Below are positions 1-8,396 of a DNA stretch of 64,000 nucleotides, piece by piece. The first letter of the stretch is position 1. Every line of letters begins with the position of its first letter. The notes under the pieces are model-generated. The model made no database searches. It was not told the DNA's origin and saw only the letters and a program-made list of their open reading frames with translations. Source of the stretch: CALJXB01 sp965225935 (lineage in GTDB: Bacteria > Pseudomonadota > Alphaproteobacteria > Kiloniellales > JAKSDN01); the NCBI GenBank assembly GCA_965225935.1, contig CBDDCC010000001.1:174105-238104 (forward strand), written 5' to 3'. The translations under genes were made by a program, and so were the position numbers.

Positions 1-1
1 C

Positions 2-2899
2 GGCCTGGTCGGCTGGCTGGAACTGCGCGACGTCGCCGGGCTGCAGGCGGGCATCACCGAGAGCGCTCTGCCGGTGGCGACCGAGGCGCGGGGCATCGCC
101 GAGGCCAGCGCCCGGCTGACGGCGGCCTCGCCGCGCCTGACCGAAGCCGCCAGCGAGCAAGAGCGCGAGAGCCAGGCCGCCCGTCTCTTCGCCGAGGCGG
201 AGGCGCTGCGTTCCAGCCTCGCGGACCTCGCCCGCCATGGCTTCGATCCGGCGGCGGTGGTCGCGCTCCAGGCCAGCGTCGAGCGCATGATCGAGACCCT
301 GTCGGCCCAGGACGAACTGGTGAAGCGCCGCCTTGCCCTGCGCGCCCGCTCGGCCGTGTTGCTGGGCGAGGCCGAGGCCGCCGCCGCCGGGCTCTACGAC
401 CTGTCGGAGACCCTGGTCTCCAACGCGGCCGCAAGCACTTCCGCGATCATCGCCAACCTCTACGACCTGGCGGAGCAGCCCGAGGGCATCGAGGACACCT
501 TCGACGCCCTCGACCGCCTGGTGGAGAGAGACATCTACATGATGGAGCGCATGTTCGAGCTGAGGCTGCGCAGCTCCCAGATTGGGCTGCTGTTCAAGCA
601 GCTCGACGGCACGGCTTCCGCCGACGCGGTCGACCGGCTGGAGGCCCGGTTGAACATAGATCTGGAGATCGTCGCCCGGCGCATCGCCAGCGTTGCCGAC
701 CCGGTCCGCCGGGTCCAGGGCGAGGCCCTCTTCGCGCGCTTGAGCGCCGTCAACGGCGATGGGGAGAGCGACAACGTCTTCCGGCTGCGCCGCGCCATCC
801 TCGCCACGGGGGCCGAGCTCGACGCGCTCGCCGAGCGGAACCGCACGCTTTCGGATGAGCTGAGCGCGCGGGTGGTCGGCCTGGTGGAGGACTCGAAGGC
901 CTTCACCGAGGCGGCGGCGGCGCGGGCGGACTCGGCCGTGCGGGTCGGGCTGGTGACCCTGCTGGCGCTCACCTTCGCCTCCCTGGCTGCGGCAACTCTC
1001 ATCATCTGGCTCTACGTGCGCGGCAACGTGATCACGCGCCTGCGCTATCTGGCCGGGCGCATGGGCGAGCTGGCCCGCGGCAACCTGAACGTCGAAGTGC
1101 GCGCCTCGGGCGACGACGAGCTGACCGAGATGGCCCGCACCATCCAGTTCTTCAAGCAGGAGGCGGTGCGCAAGCGCGAGGTCGAGATCGCCCGCGACGA
1201 GGCCGAGGCGGAGCTGCGGCGCCACAAGGAGGAGCTGGAAGAGCTGGTGCGCGAGCGTACCCGGCAGCTCTCCGAGGCGAACGAGCGCCTGCGCCAGGAG
1301 GTAGAGAACCACGCCGAGGCCCGGGACCGGGCCGAGCAGGCGAGCCGCGCCAAGTCCGAGTTCCTCGCCACCATGAGCCATGAGATCCGCACGCCCATGA
1401 ACGGCATGCTGGGCATGCTGCGGGTGCTGGGCGGCAACGACCTGACGGGCGAGCAGCGCGAGCGGCTGGAGATCGTCGAGTCCTCCGGCGAGGCCCTGCT
1501 GGCGATCCTCAACGACATCCTCGACTACTCGAAGATCGAGTCCGGCCACCTGCAGCTCGAATCCCGGGACTTCGACCTGCGGTCCCTGATCGACGGCATC
1601 TTCTTCCTGCTCTGCCCGCGGGCGGAGGAGAAGGGGATCGAACTGACGGTCGACTACGAGGACGGCGTGCCGCAGGTGCTTAAGGGCGATTCCGGCAAGC
1701 TGCGCCAGATCCTCTTCAACCTGATCGGGAACGGCCTGAAATTCACCGAGGCGGGGCGGGTGGCGCTCGCGGTCGCCCGCGCCGGGAATGGTGCTGGCGC
1801 GCACGGCGATGCCGGCGTGTTGCGCTTCGAAGTGACGGACGAAGGCATCGGCCTGCCGCCCGAGCAGGCGGGGAAGGTCTTCGATGCCTTCTACCAGATG
1901 GACTCCTCCATCTCTCGCCGCTACGGCGGCACTGGCCTGGGGCTCGCCATCTGCAAGAAGCTGGTGACCGCCCTCGGCGGCGAGATCGGCGTCGAGAGCC
2001 GGCCGGGAGAGGGCAGCCGCTTCTGGTTCACCGTGCCCTTCGAGGCGGGCGACGCGGCGGCCGTGCAGCAAGCCGCCCACGACGGAGAACAGGAAGGCGC
2101 GCGCCACCTGGGCGCCCGGGCGCTGCTGCTGGTGGAGGACAACGAGATCAACCGGCTGGTCGCCAAGTCGTTCCTGGAGGACATGGGCCACCGGGTGAGT
2201 CTCGCCTGCGACGGCCACGAGGCGCTTGCGGCGGCGGAGCGGGAACGCTTCGACGCGGTGCTCATGGACATCAGCCTGCCCGGCATGGACGGGGTCGAGG
2301 CGACGCGGAGGATCCGCGCCTTGGCCGACGCCGAGAAGCGCGCCGTTCCGATCATCGCCATGTCGGCCCACGTCTTCACCAGCGAGATCGATGAGCACCT
2401 GCGCGCCGGCATGAACGCCTTCATCGGCAAGCCCATGTCGCCGGAGCGGCTCGAGGCCGTGCTGGCGGAGGTGCTGACGGGCGGGGGCGGCACGGCAGCC
2501 GCCGGCAAGGATGCGGCCGAGGTCTCCGTCAACGGCACGGACGGCGCTGACGCGACCCGCGAGACCCTGGCCGAGGACGTCCGGCTGATGGGCAGCGCGC
2601 GCACCGGCCGCATGGTGACACTCTTCCTGGAGACCACGCCCGCGCGCGTGCGCGAGCTGACCGCGGCCGTCGCCGCCGGCGATTTCGCCGCTGCGTCTTT
2701 CGCCGCCCACAACCTCAGAAACTCGGCGGGCAGCGTCGGGCTGAGCCGCCTGGCCGAACGGCTGAGCGCCCTGGAGCGGGCGGCCGAGGCCAAGGAAGGC
2801 GGCGACCTGGCCGACCTTTTCGAAGGCTTCGACGCGCTCTACCGGGAGTCCGCCGAGCGGCTGGGCGAAACCTGGAAGACCGTCTCCGCGTCGGGCTGA
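2..2899 (+). CDS. torS: TorS-type hybrid sensor histidine kinase (5' end outside window)
   Basis: Inner-membrane hybrid kinase of the TorS type, a family that senses TMAO together with a periplasmic partner and phosphorylates TorR. The frame is open to the window edge, so the N-terminus is missing. Counting from codon 74: helical periplasmic sensor (about 1-285), one visible TM helix (about 288-312), HAMP and coiled coil (to about 425), H-box MSHEIRTPMN with His near 436, HATPase boxes NLIGNGLKFT, DEGIGLPP and GGTGLGLAI, receiver with Asp near 732 (VLMDISLPG), and a C-terminal Hpt domain with His near 879 (AAHNLRNSAGS). This is the full TorS order of kinase, receiver and Hpt. It converges on the TorR-type gene 6 bp downstream. 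No TorT-like binding protein is visible, though it could lie upstream of the window. The exact ligand is inferred. Confidence 0.88.
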   Translation, partial: GLVGWLELRDVAGLQAGITESALPVATEARGIAEASARLTAASPRLTEAASEQERESQAARLFAEAEALRSSLADLARHGFDPAAVVALQASVERMIETLSAQDELVKRRLALRARSAVLLGEAEAAAAGLYDLSETLVSNAAASTSAIIANLYDLAEQPEGIEDTFDALDRLVERDIYMMERMFELRLRSSQIGLLFKQLDGTASADAVDRLEARLNIDLEIVARRIASVADPVRRVQGEALFARLSAVNGDGESDNVFRLRRAILATGAELDALAERNRTLSDELSARVVGLVEDSKAFTEAAAARADSAVRVGLVTLLALTFASLAAATLIIWLYVRGNVITRLRYLAGRMGELARGNLNVEVRASGDDELTEMARTIQFFKQEAVRKREVEIARDEAEAELRRHKEELEELVRERTRQLSEANERLRQEVENHAEARDRAEQASRAKSEFLATMSHEIRTPMNGMLGMLRVLGGNDLTGEQRERLEIVESSGEALLAILNDILDYSKIESGHLQLESRDFDLRSLIDGIFFLLCPRAEEKGIELTVDYEDGVPQVLKGDSGKLRQILFNLIGNGLKFTEAGRVALAVARAGNGAGAHGDAGVLRFEVTDEGIGLPPEQAGKVFDAFYQMDSSISRRYGGTGLGLAICKKLVTALGGEIGVESRPGEGSRFWFTVPFEAGDAAAVQQAAHDGEQEGARHLGARALLLVEDNEINRLVAKSFLEDMGHRVSLACDGHEALAAAERERFDAVLMDISLPGMDGVEATRRIRALADAEKRAVPIIAMSAHVFTSEIDEHLRAGMNAFIGKPMSPERLEAVLAEVLTGGGGTAAAGKDAAEVSVNGTDGADATRETLAEDVRLMGSARTGRMVTLFLETTPARVRELTAAVAAGDFAAASFAAHNLRNSAGSVGLSRLAERLSALERAAEAKEGGDLADLFEGFDALYRESAERLGETWKTVSASG

Positions 2900-2905
2900 A
2901 AGGGC

Positions 2906-3607
2906 TCAGCGTACCTCGGCGGCGAAGAGATAGCCTTCGCCGTGGGCGGTGAGGATGAGCTCCGGCGTCTTGGGATCCCGCTCGATCTTCTTGCGCAGGC
3001 GGCGCACCAGCACGTCGATGGTGCGGTCGCTGGGATCCCAGTGGCGGTGGGTCACCTGGCTCAGCAGCCGGTCGCGGCTCATCACCGTGCCCGGGTGGCG
3101 CACCAGGGCCGAGAGCAGCTCGAACTCGGCTCGGGTGAGCGCGACCTTCGCATCGTCGGGGCCCGAGAGCCGCCGCCGCTCCAGGTCGAAGCGCCAGGGG
3201 CCGAACCGCCGCGGACCCTCCTCGGCCCGGGCCGCGGCCGCCGTGCGGCGCAAGAGATTCTTCACCCGGGCCAGCAGCTCGCGTTGATTGAAGGGTTTGG
3301 TGACGTAGTCGTCGGCGCCGACCTCGAGGCCGACGATGCGGTCCACGTCGTCGGTGCGGCCGGTCACCAGGATGATCCCGAAATCGTACCGGCTGCGCAG
3401 CTGGCGGGTCAGGAACAGCCCGTCCTCGCCCGGCAGGTTGATGTCGAGCAGCACCAGATCGACCCCGCCGTCGGCGAGCAGCGGCCACATGGCTTCGCCG
3501 TCCGCGGCCTCGCTGACCCGGTAGCCCTCGGACTCGAAGTAGCCCGCGAGCTTCGCCCGGGTCACCGGGTCGTCCTCGACCACCAGGATGTGGGCGCCGT
3601 CTTCCAT
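2906..3607 (-). CDS. torR: TorR-type OmpR-family response regulator
   Basis: DNA-binding response regulator, 233 aa. Receiver domain: acidic pair in VVEDDPVT, phospho-acceptor Asp in LVLLDINLPGEDG, Lys in YVTKPFN. Then a winged-helix Trans_reg_C domain (LTRAEFELLSALVRHPG, RTIDVLVRRLRKKIE, HGEGYLF). It lies tail to tail with the TorS-type kinase and is the obvious cognate partner. Its start faces the transporter gene across a 254-bp regulatory region that carries phased direct repeats, so autoregulation and control of the transporter are both plausible. OmpR-family membership is clear. The TorR name rests on pairing with the TorS-type kinase. Confidence 0.85.
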   Translation of the reverse strand: MEDGAHILVVEDDPVTRAKLAGYFESEGYRVSEAADGEAMWPLLADGGVDLVLLDINLPGEDGLFLTRQLRSRYDFGIILVTGRTDDVDRIVGLEVGADDYVTKPFNQRELLARVKNLLRRTAAAARAEEGPRRFGPWRFDLERRRLSGPDDAKVALTRAEFELLSALVRHPGTVMSRDRLLSQVTHRHWDPSDRTIDVLVRRLRKKIERDPKTPELILTAHGEGYLFAAEVR

Positions 3608-3638
3608 TTCTCCGAGCCTCCCCGCTCGTCGAAATCTG

Positions 3639-3667
3639 TTTTAACAAATTTTAACAACTTTCAACAG
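3639..3667. promoter_or_regulatory. Three 10-bp-phased TTTTAACAA repeats between torR and transporter
   Basis: Three direct copies TTTTAACAA (3639-3647), TTTTAACAA (3649-3657) and TTTCAACAG (3659-3667) start exactly 10 bp apart, i.e. on one helix face, which is the usual layout for OmpR-family dimers. They lie 32-60 bp upstream of the torR start and about 195 bp upstream of the binding-protein gene. Just beyond, CCGTTCATCG (3669-3678) and CTATTCACAA (3691-3700) resemble the E. coli tor-box decamer CTGTTCATAT, as recalled. Binding by the adjacent regulator is inferred. Confidence 0.5.
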
Positions 3668-3861
3668 CCCGTTCATCGCGGGCGCGAACCCTATTCACAA
3701 GCTCTCCCTAGACTGGTGCGTTCGGAGGATCCGCTTGGATCCGCCGACGGCGACGTCATCGAGACATGACGCAGCCGCATGAGAGGCCGTGCGGGCAGAG
3801 GCCCGTCATGGCAGCTGCGCCGCGACAAGCGGCTGCGTCTTGAAGGAAGGGAGGTCTAGCA

Positions 3862-4827
3862 ATGCGAATCAGCAAGCTGAAAGGGAGCTGCATCGGACTT
3901 GCCGCGGGCCTGGCGCTCGCGCTCACGGGGGCCGCGCAGGCGGACTCCAGCGATCCGATCAAGATCCCGATCCACAACTGGTCGAGCCAAATCGTCGGCG
4001 CCAACATCGTCGGCAAGATCCTGAACGAGGCCGGCTACGAGGTCGAGTACATCCCCTCGGACAGCCAGGTGGTCTACACCTCCATGTGCGAAGGCGACAT
4101 CGACCTGGTGCACGAGGTCTGGCAGGGCGCCTTCGGTGTGGCTTTCGAGAAGGTCGTGGCCGAGGGCTGCGTGATCGACGCCCAGACCCACGACGCCAAG
4201 ACCCGCGAGGAGTGGTGGTATCCGGCCTATGTGGAAGAGGCCTGTCCCGGCCTGCCGGACTGGGAAGCCTTGAACAAGTGCGCCGAGCTCTTCACCACGC
4301 CGGAAACCGCGCCGAAGGGCCGCTTCCTGGCGGGGCCCGTTGACTGGTTGAAGCACGACCACGAGCGGGTCGAAGGCCTTGGCATCAACTTCGAGGTGGT
4401 CAATGCCGGCTCGGCGGCGGCGCTCTGGGCCGAGCTCGATGCGGCCTCCAAGCGCAACCAGCCGATCGTGCTGTTCAACTGGACGCCGAACTTCATCGAG
4501 GCGATCTACGAAGGCAAGTTCGTGGAGTTCCCCGACTATGACCCGGCGTGCAAGGACGACGCCTCTTGGGGTCTCAACCCGGACAAGACCTATGACTGCG
4601 GCAACCCCAAGGACGGCTATCTCAAGATCGGCGTCTGGGAGGGCATGCCCGAGCAGTGGCCGGGCGCCTACAAGATCGTGCAGTCGATGAACTTCTCGAA
4701 CCTGGACATCGCGGTCATGGCCAAGCTGGCCGACGTCGACGGCATGGAGCCGGAGGACGCGGCCGACAAGTGGTTGGCCGACAACGAGGCCAAGTGGAAG
4801 TCCTGGCTCGACAGCGCCGGAAGCTGA
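3862..4827 (+). CDS. Quaternary-amine/TMAO-type ABC transporter substrate-binding protein (OpuAC family)
   Basis: Periplasmic binding protein of the OpuAC/ProX superfamily, 321 aa, with a clear signal peptide (basic MRISKLK, hydrophobic core, AQA-DSS cleavage region). The mature protein starts PIKIPIHNWSSQIVGANIV and is Trp-rich, as expected for an aromatic cage binding a quaternary ammonium or N-oxide group. A strong SD (GAAGGAAGGAGG) precedes the ATG. It is first in a binding protein, ATPase, permease order, which as I recall matches marine TMAO importers (tmoXWV). With TorS/TorR next door, TMAO is a reasonable ligand, but glycine betaine, choline or proline betaine cannot be excluded from sequence reading. 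Confidence 0.88.
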   Translation: MRISKLKGSCIGLAAGLALALTGAAQADSSDPIKIPIHNWSSQIVGANIVGKILNEAGYEVEYIPSDSQVVYTSMCEGDIDLVHEVWQGAFGVAFEKVVAEGCVIDAQTHDAKTREEWWYPAYVEEACPGLPDWEALNKCAELFTTPETAPKGRFLAGPVDWLKHDHERVEGLGINFEVVNAGSAAALWAELDAASKRNQPIVLFNWTPNFIEAIYEGKFVEFPDYDPACKDDASWGLNPDKTYDCGNPKDGYLKIGVWEGMPEQWPGAYKIVQSMNFSNLDIAVMAKLADVDGMEPEDAADKWLADNEAKWKSWLDSAGS

Positions 4828-4840
4828 CAGCGGCAGAAGT

Positions 4841-4871
4841 CCGGCCGGCCCTCATCCGTCGGGTCGGCCGG
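4841..4871 (+). other. GC-rich hairpin after the binding-protein gene
   Basis: CCGGCCGGCCC (4841-4851) and GGGTCGGCCGG (4861-4871) form an 11-bp stem with one mismatch and a 9-nt loop, 14 bp after the stop codon. No T-run follows, so it is more likely an mRNA-stabilising or attenuating hairpin than a full terminator. It could keep the binding protein more abundant than the ATPase and permease, which follow after a 199-bp gap. Confidence 0.45.
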
Positions 4872-5026
4872 CAAGTACTCGATCCCGTCGCGGGCGCGGC
4901 CGCCAGGCTCCGTCCGCGCGGGGCTTTGTGCCGCCGCCCTATCATTCAGTTGAAACAGATCGCTCCGCTTCTGCTAACCTCCGGTCCTGACGGGCCCGTC
5001 TCTGCGCGGCCCGCGGGGAGGGGGGC

Positions 5027-6049
5027 GTGAGCGAGCCGATCATTTCCTGCCGCAGCGTGTGGAAGCTGTTTGGGGACGATCCCGAAGGCTTCTTGAAGCA
5101 ATCGGACGGCCGTCCGAGCGCCGAGGACCTGGCCAAGGCCGGCTACATCGGCGCCGTGCGCGACGCCACCGTCGACGTCCACCGGGGCGAGATCCTGGTC
5201 ATCATGGGGCTCTCGGGCTCGGGCAAGTCGACCCTGGTGCGCTGCCTCTCGCGGCTGATCGAGCCCACCGGCGGCGAGATCCTGTTCGAGGGCCAGGACC
5301 TGCTGAAGGCCTCGCCCGGCGAGCTTATCGAGATCCGCCGCCACAAGATGGGCATGGTGTTCCAGCACTTCGCCCTCTTTCCCCACCGCACGGTGATCCA
5401 GAACGTCGCCTTCCCCCTCGAGGTGCAGGGCGTCGGCCGCGCCGAGCGCGAGAAGAAGGCGGCGGAGATCATCGAGCTGGTCGGCCTCAAGGGCCGCGAG
5501 GCCTACTACCCGCGCGAGCTCTCCGGCGGCCAGCAGCAGCGGGTCGGCATCGCCCGCTCGCTGGCCGTGGACCCGGAGGTCTGGTTCCTGGACGAGCCCT
5601 TCTCGGCGCTCGATCCGCTGATCCGCCGGGAGATGCAGAACGAGTTCCTGCGTCTCCAGAGCATGCTGCACAAGACCATCGTCTTCATCACCCACGACTT
5701 CGACGAAGCGATCCGCCTCGCCGACCGCATCGCCATCATGTACGAGGGCGTGATCGTCCAGCTCGGCACCGCCGAAGAGCTGATCACCAATCCGGCCACC
5801 GACTACGTGCGTGAGTTCACCAAGGACATCTCCCGCCACAAGCTGCTGACCGTGGCGAGCGTCATGGCGCCGGCCGAGGAGGGCCGGACCTATCAGGTCT
5901 CCGTGCCCGCCGACGAGAAGCTCTTCTCGGTGGCCAAAAAGATCCTCAGCCAGGATGCGCCGGTGGCCGTGGTGGACGAAGCCGGCAGCATGGTCGGCGC
6001 GGTCAGCCGCGAACGGGTCCTCGACGCCCTCTTCGAGGCGGAGGCGTGA
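5027..6049 (+). CDS. Quaternary-amine ABC transporter ATPase with CBS-type C-terminus (ProV/OpuAA family)
   Basis: Cytoplasmic ATPase, 340 aa. It has the long N-terminal extension of the ProV class (WKLFGDDPEGFLKQSDG), Walker A GLSGSGKST, Q-loop MVFQHFALFPHRT, signature LSGGQQQRVGIARSL, Walker B VWFLDEPFSALDP and switch His in VFITHDFDEAI. The C-terminal part (from about 275) resembles a CBS module, the osmotic regulatory element of this class. GTG start after a G-rich SD (GGGGAGGGGG). The stop overlaps the permease start by 4 bp (GTGA). It is clearly paralogous to the orphan ATPase at 46137-47234. Confidence 0.92.
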   Translation: MSEPIISCRSVWKLFGDDPEGFLKQSDGRPSAEDLAKAGYIGAVRDATVDVHRGEILVIMGLSGSGKSTLVRCLSRLIEPTGGEILFEGQDLLKASPGELIEIRRHKMGMVFQHFALFPHRTVIQNVAFPLEVQGVGRAEREKKAAEIIELVGLKGREAYYPRELSGGQQQRVGIARSLAVDPEVWFLDEPFSALDPLIRREMQNEFLRLQSMLHKTIVFITHDFDEAIRLADRIAIMYEGVIVQLGTAEELITNPATDYVREFTKDISRHKLLTVASVMAPAEEGRTYQVSVPADEKLFSVAKKILSQDAPVAVVDEAGSMVGAVSRERVLDALFEAEA

Positions 6050-8037
6050 GCTCCCAGCCGGCAGACTTGGCGCTCGCGGAAGTGCCCGCCGCTGGTCCCC
6101 GGCGCGCTTCGGCTCTGACGCCTTTCCTGATCCTGGTACCCTTCATCGTTCTCATGGCGGGGCGTGGGCTGCTGCCCGACTGGGCGATCGATGTGCCCAA
6201 GACCTGGGTCGTGCCCTTCATCGACTGGATCAACGCGGTCGTGAAGGTGCTCAGCAAGGACCCCATCTTCGGTCTCTTCACCTTCAAGCAGATGACCCGC
6301 ACCCTAGCGCTGGCGGTGGAATGGCCCCTCGACTTCATGGAGGGCCTGCTGATCTCGGGCTTCCGCGACCTGGGGCTGCCGTCGTTGCCCTGGATCATGA
6401 TCGTCGGCCTGGCCGCCGTCTTCGGCTGGTGGCTGAAGGGCTGGCGGCTCTCCCTGCTGGCGGGCGGCTGCATCTTCTATATCGCCCTCTTCGGCAAGTG
6501 GAAGCTCTCCATGATCACTCTCTCGGTGGTCCTGGTGGCGGCCCCCATCGCCGGCCTCATCGGCCTCGGCCTCGGTGTCATGGCGGTCAAGTGGCGGACC
6601 TTCGAGCGGATCCTCATGCCGCTGCTGAACGTCATGCAGTCGCTGCCCCACTTCTCCTACCTGATCCCGGTAGCGGTCTTCATCGGCGTTTCCCACCGGG
6701 CCGGCGCCATCGCCACCATCCTCTTCGCCATGCCGCCCATGGCGCGCCTCACCATCCTAGGTCTCCGGGGCATCTCGAACGAGATCCGCGAGGCCGGGGT
6801 GATGGGCGGCTGCACGCCGCGTCAGATGCTCTGGAAGGTGGAGATCCCGGCCGCCCGCGACGCCCTCATGGTCGGCGTCAATCAGGTCATTATGGGCTGC
6901 CTCGCCATGGTGGTGATCGCCTCCTTCGTCGGCGCCAAGGGCCTCGGCCAGGACCTGCTGTTCCGCCTGCAGAGTCTCCGCATCGGCCAGGCGCTGGAGA
7001 TCGGCCTCGCCATCGTCTTCATCGCCATCATGCTGGACCGGCTTAGCCTGGCGCTCTCCGAGAAGCAGCCCGAGCACCGGGCCGAGGGGCCCTTCTGGAA
7101 GACCCGGCCCTACCTCACGGCGGCGGGGCTGGTGGTCCTGGTCTCGGTCGTCTTGGCCGCCATCACGCCGGTCGCCCAGACCCTGCCGCGCAGCATGACC
7201 ATCACCACGGCGCCCTTCTGGGACGCCGTCGTCGACTACGTGACGGTCCACTTCCACCAGCCGCTCATCTTCTTCCGCGACAACCTGCTGCTGCACGTGC
7301 TGATCCCCATGCGCGAGGGCTTCCAGTGGACGCCCTGGGTCGCGGCTCTGGCGCTGGTGGCGGTCCCGGGCTGGTATCTGGGCGGCCCGCGGCTTGCCCT
7401 CATCGTCTCGGGCTTCGTGCTCTTCATCGCCTTCTCGGGATTCTGGCCGCGGGCGCTCATCACCGCCTACATGGTGACCTTCTCGGTCATCGTCTGCGTG
7501 CTGATCGGGCTGCCGATCGGCATCTGGGCGGCGGGCAGCGAGCGCCGGGCGAAGTTCGTTCAGCTGCTCTGCGACACCTTCCAGACCTTCCCCTCGTTCA
7601 TCTACCTGATCCCGGTGATCATGCTGTTCCAGGTGGGCGACGTGGCAGCCATCACGGCGATCGTGATCTACGCTTGCATCCCGATGATTCGCTACACCAT
7701 GTTCGGCCTGCGCGGCGTGCCGGGCGAGACCATCGAGGCCGCCATCACCTCGGGCTGCACGCCCTCCCAGATGCTCTGGAAGGTGCGCATGCCGCTCGCC
7801 TTCCCTGAGATCATGCTGGGCCTCAACCAGACCATCATGTTCGCCCTCTTCATGGTGATCATCGCCGCCTTCATCGGCACCAAGGACCTGGGCCAGGAGA
7901 TCTTCCGGGCGCTCACCTTCGCCGATGCGGGCAAGGGCCTGGTGATCGGCCTCTGCGTCGCCTTCATGGGACTCGCCGCCGACCAGCTCATCACCGAGTG
8001 GGCGGGCAAGCGCAAGAAGGAGCTGGGCCTGGCCTAA
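6046..8037 (+). CDS. Double-length quaternary-amine ABC permease (two fused permease modules)
   Basis: Inner-membrane permease, 663 aa, about twice the usual ProW/OpuAB length because two homologous BPD_transp_1 modules are fused. Each half carries the EAA-loop signature contacting the ATPase: EAGVMGGCTPRQMLWKVEIP in the N-half and IEAAITSGCTPSQMLWKVRM in the C-half, each followed by a GLNQ/GVNQ-type helix and a GTKDLGQ/GAKGLGQ motif. GTG start overlaps the ATPase stop. The protein would supply both transmembrane subunits of the importer, a form I recall for TMAO transporters. Translational coupling to the ATPase is evident. Confidence 0.9.
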   Translation: MSSQPADLALAEVPAAGPRRASALTPFLILVPFIVLMAGRGLLPDWAIDVPKTWVVPFIDWINAVVKVLSKDPIFGLFTFKQMTRTLALAVEWPLDFMEGLLISGFRDLGLPSLPWIMIVGLAAVFGWWLKGWRLSLLAGGCIFYIALFGKWKLSMITLSVVLVAAPIAGLIGLGLGVMAVKWRTFERILMPLLNVMQSLPHFSYLIPVAVFIGVSHRAGAIATILFAMPPMARLTILGLRGISNEIREAGVMGGCTPRQMLWKVEIPAARDALMVGVNQVIMGCLAMVVIASFVGAKGLGQDLLFRLQSLRIGQALEIGLAIVFIAIMLDRLSLALSEKQPEHRAEGPFWKTRPYLTAAGLVVLVSVVLAAITPVAQTLPRSMTITTAPFWDAVVDYVTVHFHQPLIFFRDNLLLHVLIPMREGFQWTPWVAALALVAVPGWYLGGPRLALIVSGFVLFIAFSGFWPRALITAYMVTFSVIVCVLIGLPIGIWAAGSERRAKFVQLLCDTFQTFPSFIYLIPVIMLFQVGDVAAITAIVIYACIPMIRYTMFGLRGVPGETIEAAITSGCTPSQMLWKVRMPLAFPEIMLGLNQTIMFALFMVIIAAFIGTKDLGQEIFRALTFADAGKGLVIGLCVAFMGLAADQLITEWAGKRKKELGLA

Positions 8038-8054
8038 AGGCGTCCGGCCGTTTC

Positions 8055-8372
8055 CTACGGGAAGGGCGTTAGAGGACGCGGCCCGCGGCCGCCGCCGGCC
8101 AGTCCTCGAGCCCGCCGTTGGCCGCCAGCAGGTGGAGCCGCCGGGCCGGGCTTGCGAGGGGCAGGTGTGGTCTTGGGTGCGGTCACCCCCGAGGCGCCGG
8201 CCGTGAGCTGCAGGCGCGCCGGCTCGATGCACTCTCGGTTCTCGATGTAGGGGCGAATCGCCAGGCTGTTGCGCCGGGCGCTCTCCTGCGCGCTCGATGC
8301 GCGGGCGAGGCGGGCGGGACCCGCCGGCAGGACCGGGGTCGCGGGGCCGTGGAGGGCGCCGCTCCGGGTCAT
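8055..8372 (-). CDS. Uncertain small ORF downstream of the sulfate-activation gene
   Basis: A 105-aa frame rich in Ala, Pro, Arg and Gly. Only the middle (SLAIRPYIENRECIEPARLQ) has protein-like composition; no domain or signal sequence is recognised. It lies in the roughly 360-bp gap between the permease and the ATP sulfurylase-APS kinase gene, on the same strand as and downstream of the latter. It may be a small accessory gene, the eroded tail of a former gene, or chance. Nothing else is evident in this gap. Confidence 0.25.
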   Translation of the reverse strand: MTRSGALHGPATPVLPAGPARLARASSAQESARRNSLAIRPYIENRECIEPARLQLTAGASGVTAPKTTPAPRKPGPAAPPAGGQRRARGLAGGGRGPRPLTPFP

Positions 8373-8396
8373 GCGGCCCTCCCGGCGGCGAGGGCG

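Noticed and set aside
1028..1035. Another GTGATCAC copy
   Set aside because: It is inside the torS coding sequence (HAMP region) and far from the GntR cluster; one chance copy is expected in 64 kb.
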